This document shows positions 10,404 through 21,500 of a stretch of 64,000 nt of DNA, piece by piece. The position numbers and the translations under genes were made by a program. The stretch's first letter is position 1. Every line of letters begins with the position of its first letter. Origin of the DNA: Hydractinia symbiolongicarpus (taxonomy: Eukaryota > Cnidaria > Hydrozoa > Anthoathecata > Hydractiniidae); contig NC_079875.1 of NCBI RefSeq assembly GCF_029227915.1, positions 15,187,001-15,251,000 of the forward strand. Reading direction: 5' to 3'. The notes beneath the pieces were generated by a model. That model saw only the letters and a program-made list of their open reading frames with translations, was not told where the DNA came from and searched no databases.

Positions 10404-10796
10404 AAAAACATTTCTCTGATCGAATTAGATTTGATAAAAAAATAAGGTGTGAATATCTGATGAGTCTTCGTCTAAAATGCAAATCAGTCTAAATAAATAG
10501 TCTCAATTACTCAAAGAAGCCTTCGTTCTAAATAGTTTCATTACTCTAAACAGCGTTCGATCGAAATAATCTCATATAGTCTCAGTTACTCTAAGCAGCC
10601 TTCATTCGAAATACAAATAGTCTTAGTCGCTCTGTATGAGTAAGCAGAAACATAGGAAACAGTTGGATTCCACAACTTGAACGCAACTATAAATAAAGTG
10701 CCGAGTTGACAACAAGAAAAATAAAAAAGGCGGGGGTCTTACTCAATTTTTATGTCGTTTTTTTTATTAAGAATCAAAAAAAAATCCTAAAATTTC
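10404..10796. repeat. Degenerate TCTAAATAGTCTCA-type repeats, no gene
   Basis: Between 10470 and 10640 the words AGTCT, CTCTAAGCAGCCTTC and CATTCGAAATA recur, giving a short imperfect tandem block. Nothing else is recognised. Confidence 0.4.
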
Positions 10797-11012
10797 CCTC
10801 AATGCACAGTGTAACTTGTTGACATGCGAAACATTTGAAGGAAGGAAACATTTTCTAACTGAATATTTGAAATAATTTGAATCCATTCACAACAACAGAG
10901 AAAATGTGTTTGTTGTTGTAAGAATGAATTTAAGTCATTCCATAATCCAGTTAGAACATGTTCCTTTCTTTCAAATGTGTCGCACATCAACAAGTTACAC
11001 CGTGCATTGAAG
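10797..11012. repeat. Foldback repeat with arms of about 75 bp
   Basis: CCTCAATGCACAGTGTAACT at 10797 and onwards is the imperfect reverse complement of the segment ending CACCGTGCATTGAAGG near 11012; the intervening 70 bases form the loop. The ORFs 10799-11035 (-) and 10977-11447 (+) arise from this palindromic DNA and are not supported as genes. Confidence 0.6.
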
Positions 11013-12190
11013 GAAGACATGTGGTTTGAGTACATTGTGGAATTTGTTCGCGCGAGATGCTTACGCCCTATCCACGCTCTGCTTCAAAGTTACACGTGCG
11101 ATAAGAGAATTTTCTACGTTTTTAAAAAAATTAGCGTCACAGAAGATCATGCCGTGGAACATAGTTCAAGCCAAGTCTGTTGGAAGGATTCACACGGCGA
11201 CCGGCAATACATGCACACTAGCTTCCTAAACTGCCACCCCGTTTTCAACACTCCTGTTATCAAAACAAAAATCGTGCCTGACTTCTACAGAAAAAAAATA
11301 AGAAGTTCGCTTGGGAAAAGTTTGGTAACCCGTTTGGGGAGATTTTATGGCCTTATATCCTGCTTCCTGACAGACCTGAAACTTTTGCTTTCTTTAGTAT
11401 TTCAAATTTTACGTTTCCAGAATAAAACGAGTGAGCAAAGCTTATGATTTGTTTTTGCAGCTGGGTTAAAAAACCCTCCCTTACAATAACTTGGGAGGGA
11501 AAAACCGTGAAGCTAAAACAAAACTTGTAATCTTTGCATTTGAAAAATAATTTAGAAACAAGAATAAAAAATTGAACCTTTGCCTTAATAAAAAAATAGC
11601 TCCTTCTGTTGAAAATAGATCTTTAAAACTTGTGAATTGAGAGACAGCTTTGTGACATTCGTAAATGGACATAATTTAATAGAGAAATAAAAGCGATACA
11701 CACATTTTATTCACTCAGTAATTTCCCAAAACAGTTTTGAAGTAAGCTTGAAGTTTGTTGCATGTTATCAATTTTTAGAGATAAAATATCACGGATTTAC
11801 GCTTGGTGATCTGTTACAGCACAGAAACATTGAAGTTTTCAATGTGTAGGAAAATAATATGTTGCTTGGACGTATAAAAAAACGATTTATACATAATACC
11901 AAATAACCTTATCATTTTAGCGCTTTATTTAGTTTGAACCCACAAGACAAAAACACATCCCTTGAAATGCAAACAAAATCAGAAATGGCACGTTCCTGGG
12001 CTCGTTTTGATGTAACTCCCCGAGGATAAAATAAAATGACGAGACTGTTTTGAAGTTCTATTAACTGTCATAAAGATGCTTATTAAATACCAATAAAGTT
12101 ATGTACCCACAAAATGCCGTTTTATTATCAAGTACAGTTGAACTATAAAAATCTTGCCTTTTCAATCCGATATTGGAGCTAATTTTCACA
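11013..12190. other. No supported gene
   Basis: The plus ORF continues to 11447 without any family motif. The remainder is AT-rich with a small AACCCTCCCTT...AAGTTGGGAGGG foldback at about 11470-11502. Confidence 0.4.
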
Positions 12191-12790
12191 AAAACAATTA
12201 AAATTGGAGATTGCAGTTTTTCACTTTTTTTTTCAATTTCTTTTTTTTTTCTTGTTTTTAATCAGTCATTTATTATTACAAGCTCGTGAGCAAAACGCAA
12301 ATGTGTCCCAGAAGAATGAAAATTTTTGCCTCTCTGAGCACCGACACGGGAGTGGTCGTGTGTTCGAATCTCATCTTGGTAATTATTTTTACTTTTTTTT
12401 TGCTGTTATATAAGATAAGTGTTCAAAATCATTATTTAACTAATTAGTAAAGTAAAAGTGTCTCCACTAAAGTTTACAAAAGTGAATGTAGGCAGACTTA
12501 AGGTCTCCCAAATGCCTGGAAAGTAGTCTGCAAAAATTTCCACAACATTACGTAAGAGAGAAACGAAGACTTTTATCGACCATCAACTTTCTGCATTCCT
12601 CTTCTGGGCTTCACGTTCGAGGAATTTTCTGTTCAAGAAGATCTCACAAATCAATTTTGAAGATTAACTGCATAGTGCGTAACAAATATTATTGCCTATC
12701 TGAATAGAAAAATATGTCGTATCTAAACACATCACAATCTGATAGACGGCTTTTTGTAAACTTTATTGGCGAGTTTGTATACGTATATCA
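12190..12790 (+). repeat. Dispersed repeat R1, copy A (inverted copy at 47.0-47.6 kb)
   Basis: The text GCCTCTCTGAGCACCGACAC GGGAGTGGTCGTGTGTTCGA and onward reappears in reverse complement at 47380-47550. Homology seems to extend from the pyrimidine-rich run at 12220 to the GATATACGT block near 12780. GTGTTCGAATCTC resembles a Pol III B-box, so the core may be a tRNA-derived SINE. The ORF 12204-12413 is low-complexity translation of the pyrimidine run. Confidence 0.6.
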
Positions 12791-14200
12791 TACGTCTTGT
12801 TTTTTTTCAATTATTTGTCCCAGTTGATTCAGAAACCATCAGCGTGTTCGTCGAAAATAAATTATTTGTCAAGAAATGAGTTAGTCGGAGAAGAATCAAT
12901 CGGGAAGTGAATTTTTTTTCAGTTGCTCATGAAAAAGGTTGTAGAACTAAACTGTAGTCTTAAGTTAAACTGAGCCATTTTTGCCTGAGTTGGTACCATG
13001 AATTTTGACAAATCTTTGGAATATTTATGACAAGGGATACCAAATGAGTTTGCCAAATATTATTTATGCCTATTATCAATTTCACCTTTTTATCTTTTAA
13101 AATATAATTTCACGACATTCTTATCAAACCCAAAGTATGAAACGCCTCTACACAAGGACACATACAGAAGATCAATCAAGTTAATAAAATGGAACTAAAA
13201 TTCTTATGTCTGAAAGCAATGCAGTGAATGTCGAATCGAATAATTTGAAGGCTAAAAACAATCGCTTTTATTTTCTTTTTTGTATAGCGGAGCAAAATTG
13301 TTCTATACATTTTTTACTCAAAATTTATACGAATGTCATAAGGTCGAATTTCTTTGAAAACCTTCCACTCATTAAAACCTACCTAGCCTACCTATACCTT
13401 CCACACAACGGCTGTATATCCCCAGAAATAATTTGTCTTAGTCGCCCAAACTATTGTACAAAACACAGCCACCGACACCGTCGCCCAAACCTTTTAACTC
13501 AAAAAACACCCCAAAGCATGATCAAAAGTGACGCTACCTGACGCGCACGCAAACCTATGCATTCCACAAGTACTCATAACCACATACCTTTACAAGAAAG
13601 TTCTCGAGTTGCTTTTAAACAAAACAAAATCTTTACAGCAATGAAGTTATGGTGGATGAGATATATAATCAACGAAGGATATAGCTTAATCGAATGGAAG
13701 CTACTCGAGAACATTCTGCTTTCATAATATGCACATATAACTCTATTATTTATAATATCGCATAACCAGCGTTCCAAAGACGAGTTTCGATTGATCAACA
13801 TCTAAAAGAAAATTGGAAATGAATAATATATATAGAAGTGCTTAAAAAGATAAGAAAACATTAAATGAACTAATTTTTGTAACAAAATGGCTTGGACTGA
13901 ATAGCAATGGACTGATGAAAAAAAACTTCCCTGAAGTTTGACAGGAAGAGGATAAAAAAAGTGTGAAACGAACCAATCTACACGCTTTTTTTATAAGAAT
14001 ATAGAAGATGAAATTAAAAAAAATTGTAAATATCTTAGTAATATGCTTATTTAGAATATTGTAAACGTTTTTTTTCTTTGTTAACTTGCATCTTCTGCAA
14101 AAATGTTTATTCTCAGATTTCATTTGAAGTACTTTTTTCAACAAAATCTAGCTGTCTGTTTATCAGTTAAATTTCACTGTTTTAACAACACCACCGTAAG
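12791..14200. other. No gene seen
   Basis: Several short ORFs on both strands (13206-13541, 13574-13801, 13842-14144) consist of low-complexity AT-driven translation without motifs. Confidence 0.4.
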
Positions 14201-14202
14201 GC

Positions 14203-14932
14203 CTGCGCAAACCAATTAAATATTTCATTAAGCATCGACATTTTATGATGTTTGATGAAATGTTTGAGCCTTATATACATTATTTTCCCGTTTTTTAAAA
14301 GATAAGTAAAAAATCGTGTTTGATGAAATATGTTCCAGAATATATTTTCATCAAACATTTATTTTTATCAAAATGGTAAAATTTGATGTTTGATCGGTTT
14401 GGTGTTTTTTATCAAACATTTCGACTTTCGAACGTTTTTATTCCTTTTTCGAACATCAAACTTTTGAATTTTAATCTGTTTTTGATCTGTTTATTAAGAG
14501 TGACTGAAAAAAGCTAGAATTGGTTGGTGGCCTCAATTGATTTTCTTTGGAGATATTACATGAGAGATTTTTTCTAAGATAAATTCGAAGTCTGACAGGT
14601 CCATTCGTAACATCTCCTTGAAACCGAATCGGTCCCCACTTTTAGATCTTGAACAATGTTATTATAAAATCCATTTTGCCTTCTTCTTTTCATCTATTCC
14701 TTTGTTTCCCCGTGTGTTTTTCCGTCGTCCGAATCTACTAACTGGTCTAAAACGAGCAACATTGCCAATGATGCATTACCATCCATTTTGAAGATGAGAA
14801 TGAATGATCTATCAAACTGCATTAACAATGTTTTATCAAAATACGCAACATTCAAATTTTCTTCGAACATTCCATCAAATATAGAATCAAAATGTTTGAT
14901 GAAATGTTTGATCGGTTTGCGCCTGCTTTTAG
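14203..14932. mobile_element. MITE-like element with GCGCAAACC terminal repeats
   Basis: The left end CCTGCGCAAACCAATTAAAT is matched in reverse complement at the right end, where GATCGGTTTGCGCCTGC lies at about 14917-14933. Inside, the words TTTGATGAAATGTTTGA and CATCAAAC recur many times on both strands. The minus ORF 14694-14972 lies within this element and is not a supported gene. No clear target duplication. Confidence 0.5.
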
Positions 14933-15112
14933 GGGTGATTTTTCCACCAGTTTGAATTCTCAGATCTTTCAATCTTAACTGAGTGAAGAATTTACTAAGA
15001 ATATTTCAAGATAATTTTTGGCAAGAAGTTAAGAATATGCATGTAAAAACAAAAAAAACATATTCTTATATGAAAAAAGCGTGTAGACAACCTGGAAAGT
15101 AAGTCATTTTGA

Positions 15113-15185
15113 GGGCGTTTATTAGATGGGGCGTTTATCACAGAGGGCGCTTATTAGAAGGACGGCGTTTATCAAAGGAGATATG
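15113..15185. repeat. Degenerate GGGCGTTTATTAGA repeats
   Basis: GGGCGTTTATTAGATG, GGCGTTTATCACAG, GGGCGCTTATTAGAAG and GGCGTTTATCAAAG follow one another at about 18-base spacing. This looks like a subterminal repeat block of a DNA transposon. Confidence 0.5.
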
Positions 15186-15418
15186 CTGCGTGTAGTGTTT
15201 TTATTTTCAGAATTATAAGTAAAAACAAAAAAATTGAAACATGTGCTATTGTGCTTGAAAAAAAAACATAAACAAGTTCACAAACCTTAAAAACATCCAA
15301 TAAACACTTCGGATGAAAAAAATATTTTCATGCGTGCGTTCGCACCTCTCATATTTTTTTATCCTGCTTAATTTTTCAAAACACAACATTTTGACGTTTA
15401 AAATTTCTCCCATGGGAG

Positions 15419-15550
15419 TTACACTGCCTTCATTAACAGTTAATTGTTTATTAAGGTTGGAATTACACTACTTTCATTGACAGTTAATTGTCTATTAAGG
15501 TTGAAATTACACTGCTTCTTTTAACAGTTTAAAGTGTCTATTAAGGTTGA
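15419..15550. repeat. Tandem repeat, three copies of 44 bp
   Basis: Copies start at 15419, 15463 and 15507 with TTACACTGCC, TTACACTACT and TTACACTGCT, each ending in a variant of TCTATTAAGGTTG. Confidence 0.75.
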
Positions 15551-16900
15551 TTTCCATTATCAGCCCGTCGCAACAAAGCCGATTTAAATATATAGCATTC
15601 GCTATTTCGTTTGTAAGCTAAACCATTTAAAAGATTGGTTGCGTGTATCAGAAATTTTCCTTTCATAGAGTGCCAACACATTTCAACCCTTAGAATACAC
15701 ACCCGTTTGTATGGCTAAAGAAAAATTAACTACCCAAAATTTGAGTTGTAATTGGTGGCAGGATGATGTTCCATGTTTGGTACCGTTGTGTACACGCTGT
15801 TCTTATATAAGAATATGCTTTACAGGAATATCAGACTTAGATTTCAGGTTAAAAATGAGTACATTTTAGAATGATAAAGAAATGAGAATAGTAATCAGCC
15901 TGGGTAGAACCTAAATATTCTTTAAAAAAAGCGTATAGCCGATTTGTTGTCTTTCTAAAACACATAGAGCACTTTTTACAACAACCTAGTCCTTCAGAGG
16001 TCTAGCGGTCTATCTGTGCAGCGGTGGATTTATGTTTGTTTTTTGAGTGGTGTAAAATAGCTTCGAATATGGTATTGAAGGACAAGTACAACTACGCGGG
16101 AAGGGGTGGGGTCGTTGTAAGCTCCCCAAGGGGTTCAAGTCTGCGACCTCGAAACGGACGACCTTTAAACGCCCTCCAGTAGTTATGGTGGTTTAAAAAT
16201 TACCACATGAACTTGTCCATCAAAGTTAGCAATTTTATTACTTTTACTTTGTCACTTTTACTTCAAATCTCGTATTTCTTGCAATTTACAACATAAACAA
16301 CAGATTCCGTTACGCAAGTTACGACGGCATACTTTAAGACATCGTTATTGTCATAACTTTGATCAAATTTGTACCGTCGCTTTTGTAATAGTTGCAGCCA
16401 TGTAATGACAACAAGCCTAAACGTGTAAAAATCAAAATATTCTTTATGGGCCAATATCTAATATGTCAATTTGCATAAAATGGCTCGTGTAAAAAAAGCG
16501 TAAAAAATCATGGATGGGTAAGGTTGCTGTTTCTGAAATCAGGTGTTTATAATTGTTAAATATTTATATCAAGGAAAACAAACAGAATTCTAGAAAGATC
16601 ATTTCTATACAAAATTCGCAAAGATTACACAAATATCTGCAAAATTCTAATTATACAAATCAAATTCTACAAAAGTTATATAAATCAAGTGAATGAAATA
16701 ATAATAAAGTACATTTCTCAACAAGTGACGATCAAGAGTTATTAGAGTCTAGTTTTAAAACCATTGTATTAAAAACATTGTATTAAAGCACTACTTAATA
16801 GGAAGAAAGTGCTTGTGGAAGAATGTTTTGCAGTTCAGCTGGGTGCTGTTAAGCGTCCTTGCACATTGGCATAAAGTAGTTCAAGTTGTATAGTCATGGA
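15551..16900. other. No gene seen
   Basis: AT-rich. Around 16000-16160 an A-box-like AGGTCTAGCGGTCTA and a B-box-like GGGGTTCAAGTCTG occur about 130 bases apart, too far for a tRNA; see the rejected list. Confidence 0.4.
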
Positions 16901-16904
16901 AGAT

Positions 16905-17070
16905 TTACAATCTTGGACAAAATATGTATGGACTTTTTAATCCCCCCCCCCCTTCCCCCCAACTTCAAGGTTGAATTTTGAGGGTCAATCACTGTTTTGG
17001 CTCCAACACTGAGCTTGGGGGAGTTAAAATTTAATACTTGTCCACTAATTTATGTCCAAGATTGTACATT
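16905..17070. mobile_element. Foldback MITE R2, copy A
   Basis: TTACAATCTTGGACAAAATA near 16910 and TATGTCCAAGATTGTACA near 17052-17069 are inverted ends. The interior carries a C-rich run (16944-16960) with AACTTCAAGGTTGAA and a GGGGGAG run. A related structure is at 51246-51642. Confidence 0.5.
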
Positions 17071-18484
17071 GAAAATACTAAATAAATGATATTTATATAT
17101 ATAGTGACATTGAAAAAATAAAGCAGAAATCCTAAATAGACATTCCAGTTATATAGATAATTTAGAAATGTTTGCTAGTATCATACAAAAACAGAATATT
17201 AAGCAAAAACGTAGATAAATTAGTCAGATAATTAGTAAATCCAGGAACGTTTGATGTTGGGGTGGCATCATTAATTCAAGATAGGTCCACCTTAATTGTT
17301 TCTCCTAAAATATGATAAATGTTACATTTTATGTGTGATTTTCTCATCACAATATCTAAACTAAACAAGAACTGTTTTGCATAAAAATAGTTTGCCGATT
17401 GATATGGCGTGGTCAGAATTTATAATTTTCTTGAAAAAATCTGATAGACCTCCTTTAAAAAGCCTAAAATATAAAACTCAGATAGTATAGCCAATGCAAT
17501 TATTTTTATTTCAATTCCGTCAGTTTGTTCTAAAGGCATCCAATAGAAAGTTTAAAGCGAATATTTTCCTTTTTACACAAGTTATTACATTTTGAAGTTT
17601 TCCGAAATTGTCCCAAGGGAAGACTACCATGAGTATCGATGGCTACTATGGTTGAACCAACTAGCTTTTACCCCAATCTCATTTTAAAGACTCATAACAA
17701 AGAAAATAAAGGTCTCGAAACGGAATAAATTTGCATTTAATATAGCAAATATGGCAACATTCCAACACGCTTGTTAGTCACAATTTGATATAAAAAAGCT
17801 TCAAGGTATGCATTATCGTGTATTAAAGCATTTCCACCAAAAAACATTTCGGTCATTTCGCGAAAAATGATTTTTTACAAACTGAAAAAAAGGATAAAAC
17901 AGATTATAGAACTTTTTAATAAGAAATTTTAGGAACTTTGTGAAAAGTGGCTGTGAAATCTAGCTAGGTTGGGGGAAACACTAAAAATATCTGGCCATAA
18001 AATGAAAACGTAGCTAAGCTAGTTAGCTACTCTCTCCACAAATTTTTAATCAGAAAATACTAAACCTAGATAATAAGATTTTCGACACAAAATTATCTCT
18101 GAAAACATGTGTGTTGACGATCTTGAAGAACTTGAAGTTTTTAATTTAATTTAACTTTGTTGTCTTGTTTATTTTTAGCGCCGATTAATACGGCATTTTA
18201 TTACTTGTTGATGTCTTAAAAAAATTGAACGCAAATAAAGGAAAAGTTCATCAATGTGTTTCTTAACAGCTGTATAATTCTAAAAAGATTTGTCCCTTCA
18301 TGGAAACATTTTGTAGTTGTTGTCATGACAATGCATGAATACATGTTGACCCTTTAACCCTTCCCTTTATGTTGCTATTAAAGTGAGAAAAATACAGAGG
18401 ACATAGATTTCTTCAACTACAGTTATGAGATTTTCTCATGCCCACACAAGTTTCTTAAGAATCAGTGCAACAAAGAGATACCTA
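17071..18484. other. 3' flank of the large minus-strand gene; no further exon recognised
   Basis: After the stop at 18485 (minus strand) no further domain continues. A minus-strand AATAAA (TTTATT on plus) near 18168 could serve polyadenylation about 315 bases after the stop. Otherwise AT-rich. Confidence 0.35.
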
Positions 18485-18568
18485 CTAGCACTGGCCAGCC
18501 ACCAATGTGCCATCATCGATTGCTATATCAGAATTATAGCCATTGCCCCTAACTGCTTTGAACAGGAA
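18485..18568 (-). CDS. Exon 23: MAM domain end and stop
   Basis: Reads FLFKAVRGNGYNSDIAIDDG TLVAGQC then TAG. FKAVRG.G...DIAIDD is the MAM C-terminus. Acceptor TACATAG|TTC, phase 0. The protein ends with the domain, with no membrane anchor, so it should be secreted. Confidence 0.88.
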   Translation of the reverse strand, partial: FLFKAVRGNGYNSDIAIDDGTLVAGQC

Positions 18569-21500
18569 CTATGTATAAAATGTTACTATTAAAATTCATG
18601 TAAACGTTTTATCAAATGGAATTTATTTCAACTATACAAAGAACCGAGAAATGTGAATACTATATTAAACGCCTAACTCTCTCAAAGGACGACTTTATAC
18701 TTTTTAGGTCCTATAAAAAATTTTACGCAACCATCGGACATTGAAAAGGTGATGCATGTTTCTGCAATATATGCAAAACAGTAATTTCAAATCTTGGTTA
18801 AATTTATCAAATTAGCAAGTGGTTTATATCGAGCGGAGCTTCACCGAATTGAACAACAATGTGAGAAATACGTTTTTGGGTATGTAATGGAAATTTTCAC
18901 CCGATTAGATTACTTACAGACATATTTGCACCTCCAACAGCAACATCAACATCTATATTAACATTCTCCCAATGTGAAGCATTATTTGTCAGCACTCCGA
19001 TGTTTTCCCAAAGAAGGGTTTGCTGCAGTGTGGCACTATTGACCATGTAGACATGTAAGGAACCCATATATTGGAGAAAACGGGTGTACATTGACACATA
19101 GAATGAAAAACAATATTTGGTTTGCATTGGCACAAATGAGGACGAGGTTAGATAGGCTACATGTCCAGTAGGTTTGCCACTAGCTTCGTAATAAATGAAA
19201 TGACCACAACCTAAAAGTATAACATAAAAGATTAGAGTCATTCTCAAGCAACTAAAAACGTTTAATTGTTTTCTCTCTCCCTCCCTTGTTTTATCACTAA
19301 GTTAATCAATTTGTGATATTGTGTTCACTTTTACTATATGAATTAGAAAGTATAAATCTATTGTTTCGGGATAAATTTTTTTACAGGAATGATAAGAACC
19401 TTTTCTAATTATATACTATGCTGTTAGAGATCATTTGCAGATTACAAACATAGCATTTATCATGCTCAAAAATTAATTATATAAATAATTACTCCAATTA
19501 ACTGATCATGCAAAGGTAGTGCAATGTTTGACCCCCGTAATAAAATTGATGGTGTTAAACTTACATAAATACATAAATTCATACATAAATAGAAGAACGA
19601 TAGACACGAAAGGTTTCATCGCAAATTGCTAAGGATGGTGTTAGTGATGAGATGCATAAAAACCTGGTAGGAATAGGTTTGTAACCCGCAAATAGTGATC
19701 ATTTTTTATATTAATGTCGTATTTGGTTTTTTTATATTTTCTGTAATATATTTACTTTTAAGGCTTATTTTACCTATCATACGTATCACATAAGCATACC
19801 TGATGGGAAGGTATGATCTACATCTGGTCCAGTACTTGGAGACGGAGTGTGGGTGCTAACTACCCAGTGACCAGTTTGATCTGATACCCAACACGGAGTC
19901 TCAAAATTACAGTCGAAATCATTGACTAAACCTAGTAACGAAACTAAAATTGTCAAATTGTATAAATGTATTTAAAATATTACAAAGTTCATATGACTAC
20001 GACCAAATTACCATCTTTTAATAAAAAATAGAACAAGAAAAAGGATCTTTCTACGATAAAAAGCCAAAAAGTAACTAACTTGGACAATCTGAAAGTCGGC
20101 AGCCATCATTACAAGTTTCTATATCTGTTAAGTTGCCTTGGCAATTTTTATTTGAACAGATTCTTTTTTTGCTGCGATATCCCTCACCACATGTTCCTTG
20201 GCAAGTTGTCCAGCTGGTCCAAGATGACATAACACCAGTTTCTAATATTTGTTAGCGAATTAATTGATTATTCAACACTGAAATATTAGCTTGGGTGATT
20301 AGGAAATATGCTTGTTTAAAACAAAAAAGCTTGCTGTCACAAAGGCGGTTAAAGAAACATTTTCAATGGTAAATAATAAGAACAATAAAATCTGTGGTAT
20401 AAGCAGCTTGTACATAGGTATAAGTAGTCGCCCTTTTTGCCATAATCTCACGTGATTTGTCTTTTTCTGGTTTATTTAAAACCGTCTTCCACCAATTATT
20501 ATACCAAAATGGGAATATTATAATCACCTGGACATGGTCCCAGAAAGCAAGTTTTAGTGTTGAAAACAAGACCATTACATGACTGAATCATCGCTGTTCG
20601 AGTTCTACGTTTGTATCCATGAGCACATGTCGTTGAACAGTCTGTCCATGCTGACCAACCAGACCAATGACAATTATCTAAAAGAGTATATATGGAAGAG
20701 ACAAAAAGTAGTTTTATAGGCTAGTTTTAACAGCGAATGTGAAGGACAAAATTATATAATCTAAAAATAACATCTGTGACTCCATAAAATACAGTTGGTA
20801 CTTCCACTAGTGTGAAAGACATGATTTTAAAATAAAAACTGTTGAGTGAAGAAGTTTAATAAAATTTAAAGATTTAATTTTGCGATTGTCATCATCTACC
20901 TACATAAAAAGATTTCAAATGACAGAAGGCTATACTTTCCAGGCTTGAGAGTAAAAAAGATGCTTTGAGGAACACTAAGCTACTCTTGCCACACAATACT
21001 TAGAACGCGGGTTTATCTTAAAACAATCAGATGTGCCTGTAAAAATTCGTGAAAGTACATATACCTCATTTATTTTTCAAATGTAATTTTCAAATTTAAA
21101 CCAACAAGTATGAAGTATCAGAAAATATCTAAACTGGTCCTTAGATTCTATTCACCTTGTTAAAATGGAAAGGAAAGCTAGAATAGCTTCAGGTTTCTGC
21201 CCAGATGTAAGGTAACAGCCAGTTTATCCAAAGGACGAGTTTTTTAAGTACTAAGACTGATATTTTAAAATTTTAAGTTTTTTCGTGTAAATGTTTCATG
21301 TCTTTATTAACCATATGTAAGGCTATACTTTACAGGCTTGAGAGTAAAAAAGATGCTTTGAGGAACACTAAGCTACTCTTGCCACACAATACTTAGAACG
21401 CGGGTTTATCTTAAAACAATCAGATGTGCCTGTAAAAATTCGTGAAAGTACATATACCTCATTTATTTTTTAAATTTAAACCAACAAGTATGAAGTATCA

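Noticed and set aside
10977-11447. ORF of 156 codons as a gene
   Set aside because: Starts in a foldback repeat, has no domain pattern and ordinary AT-driven composition.
12204-12413. ORF of 69 codons as a membrane protein
   Set aside because: It is translation of a pyrimidine-rich run within dispersed repeat R1.
16000-16160. tRNA or SINE with A-box AGGTCTAGCGGTCTA and B-box GGGGTTCAAGTCTG
   Set aside because: Boxes are about 130 bases apart with no cloverleaf and no tail.
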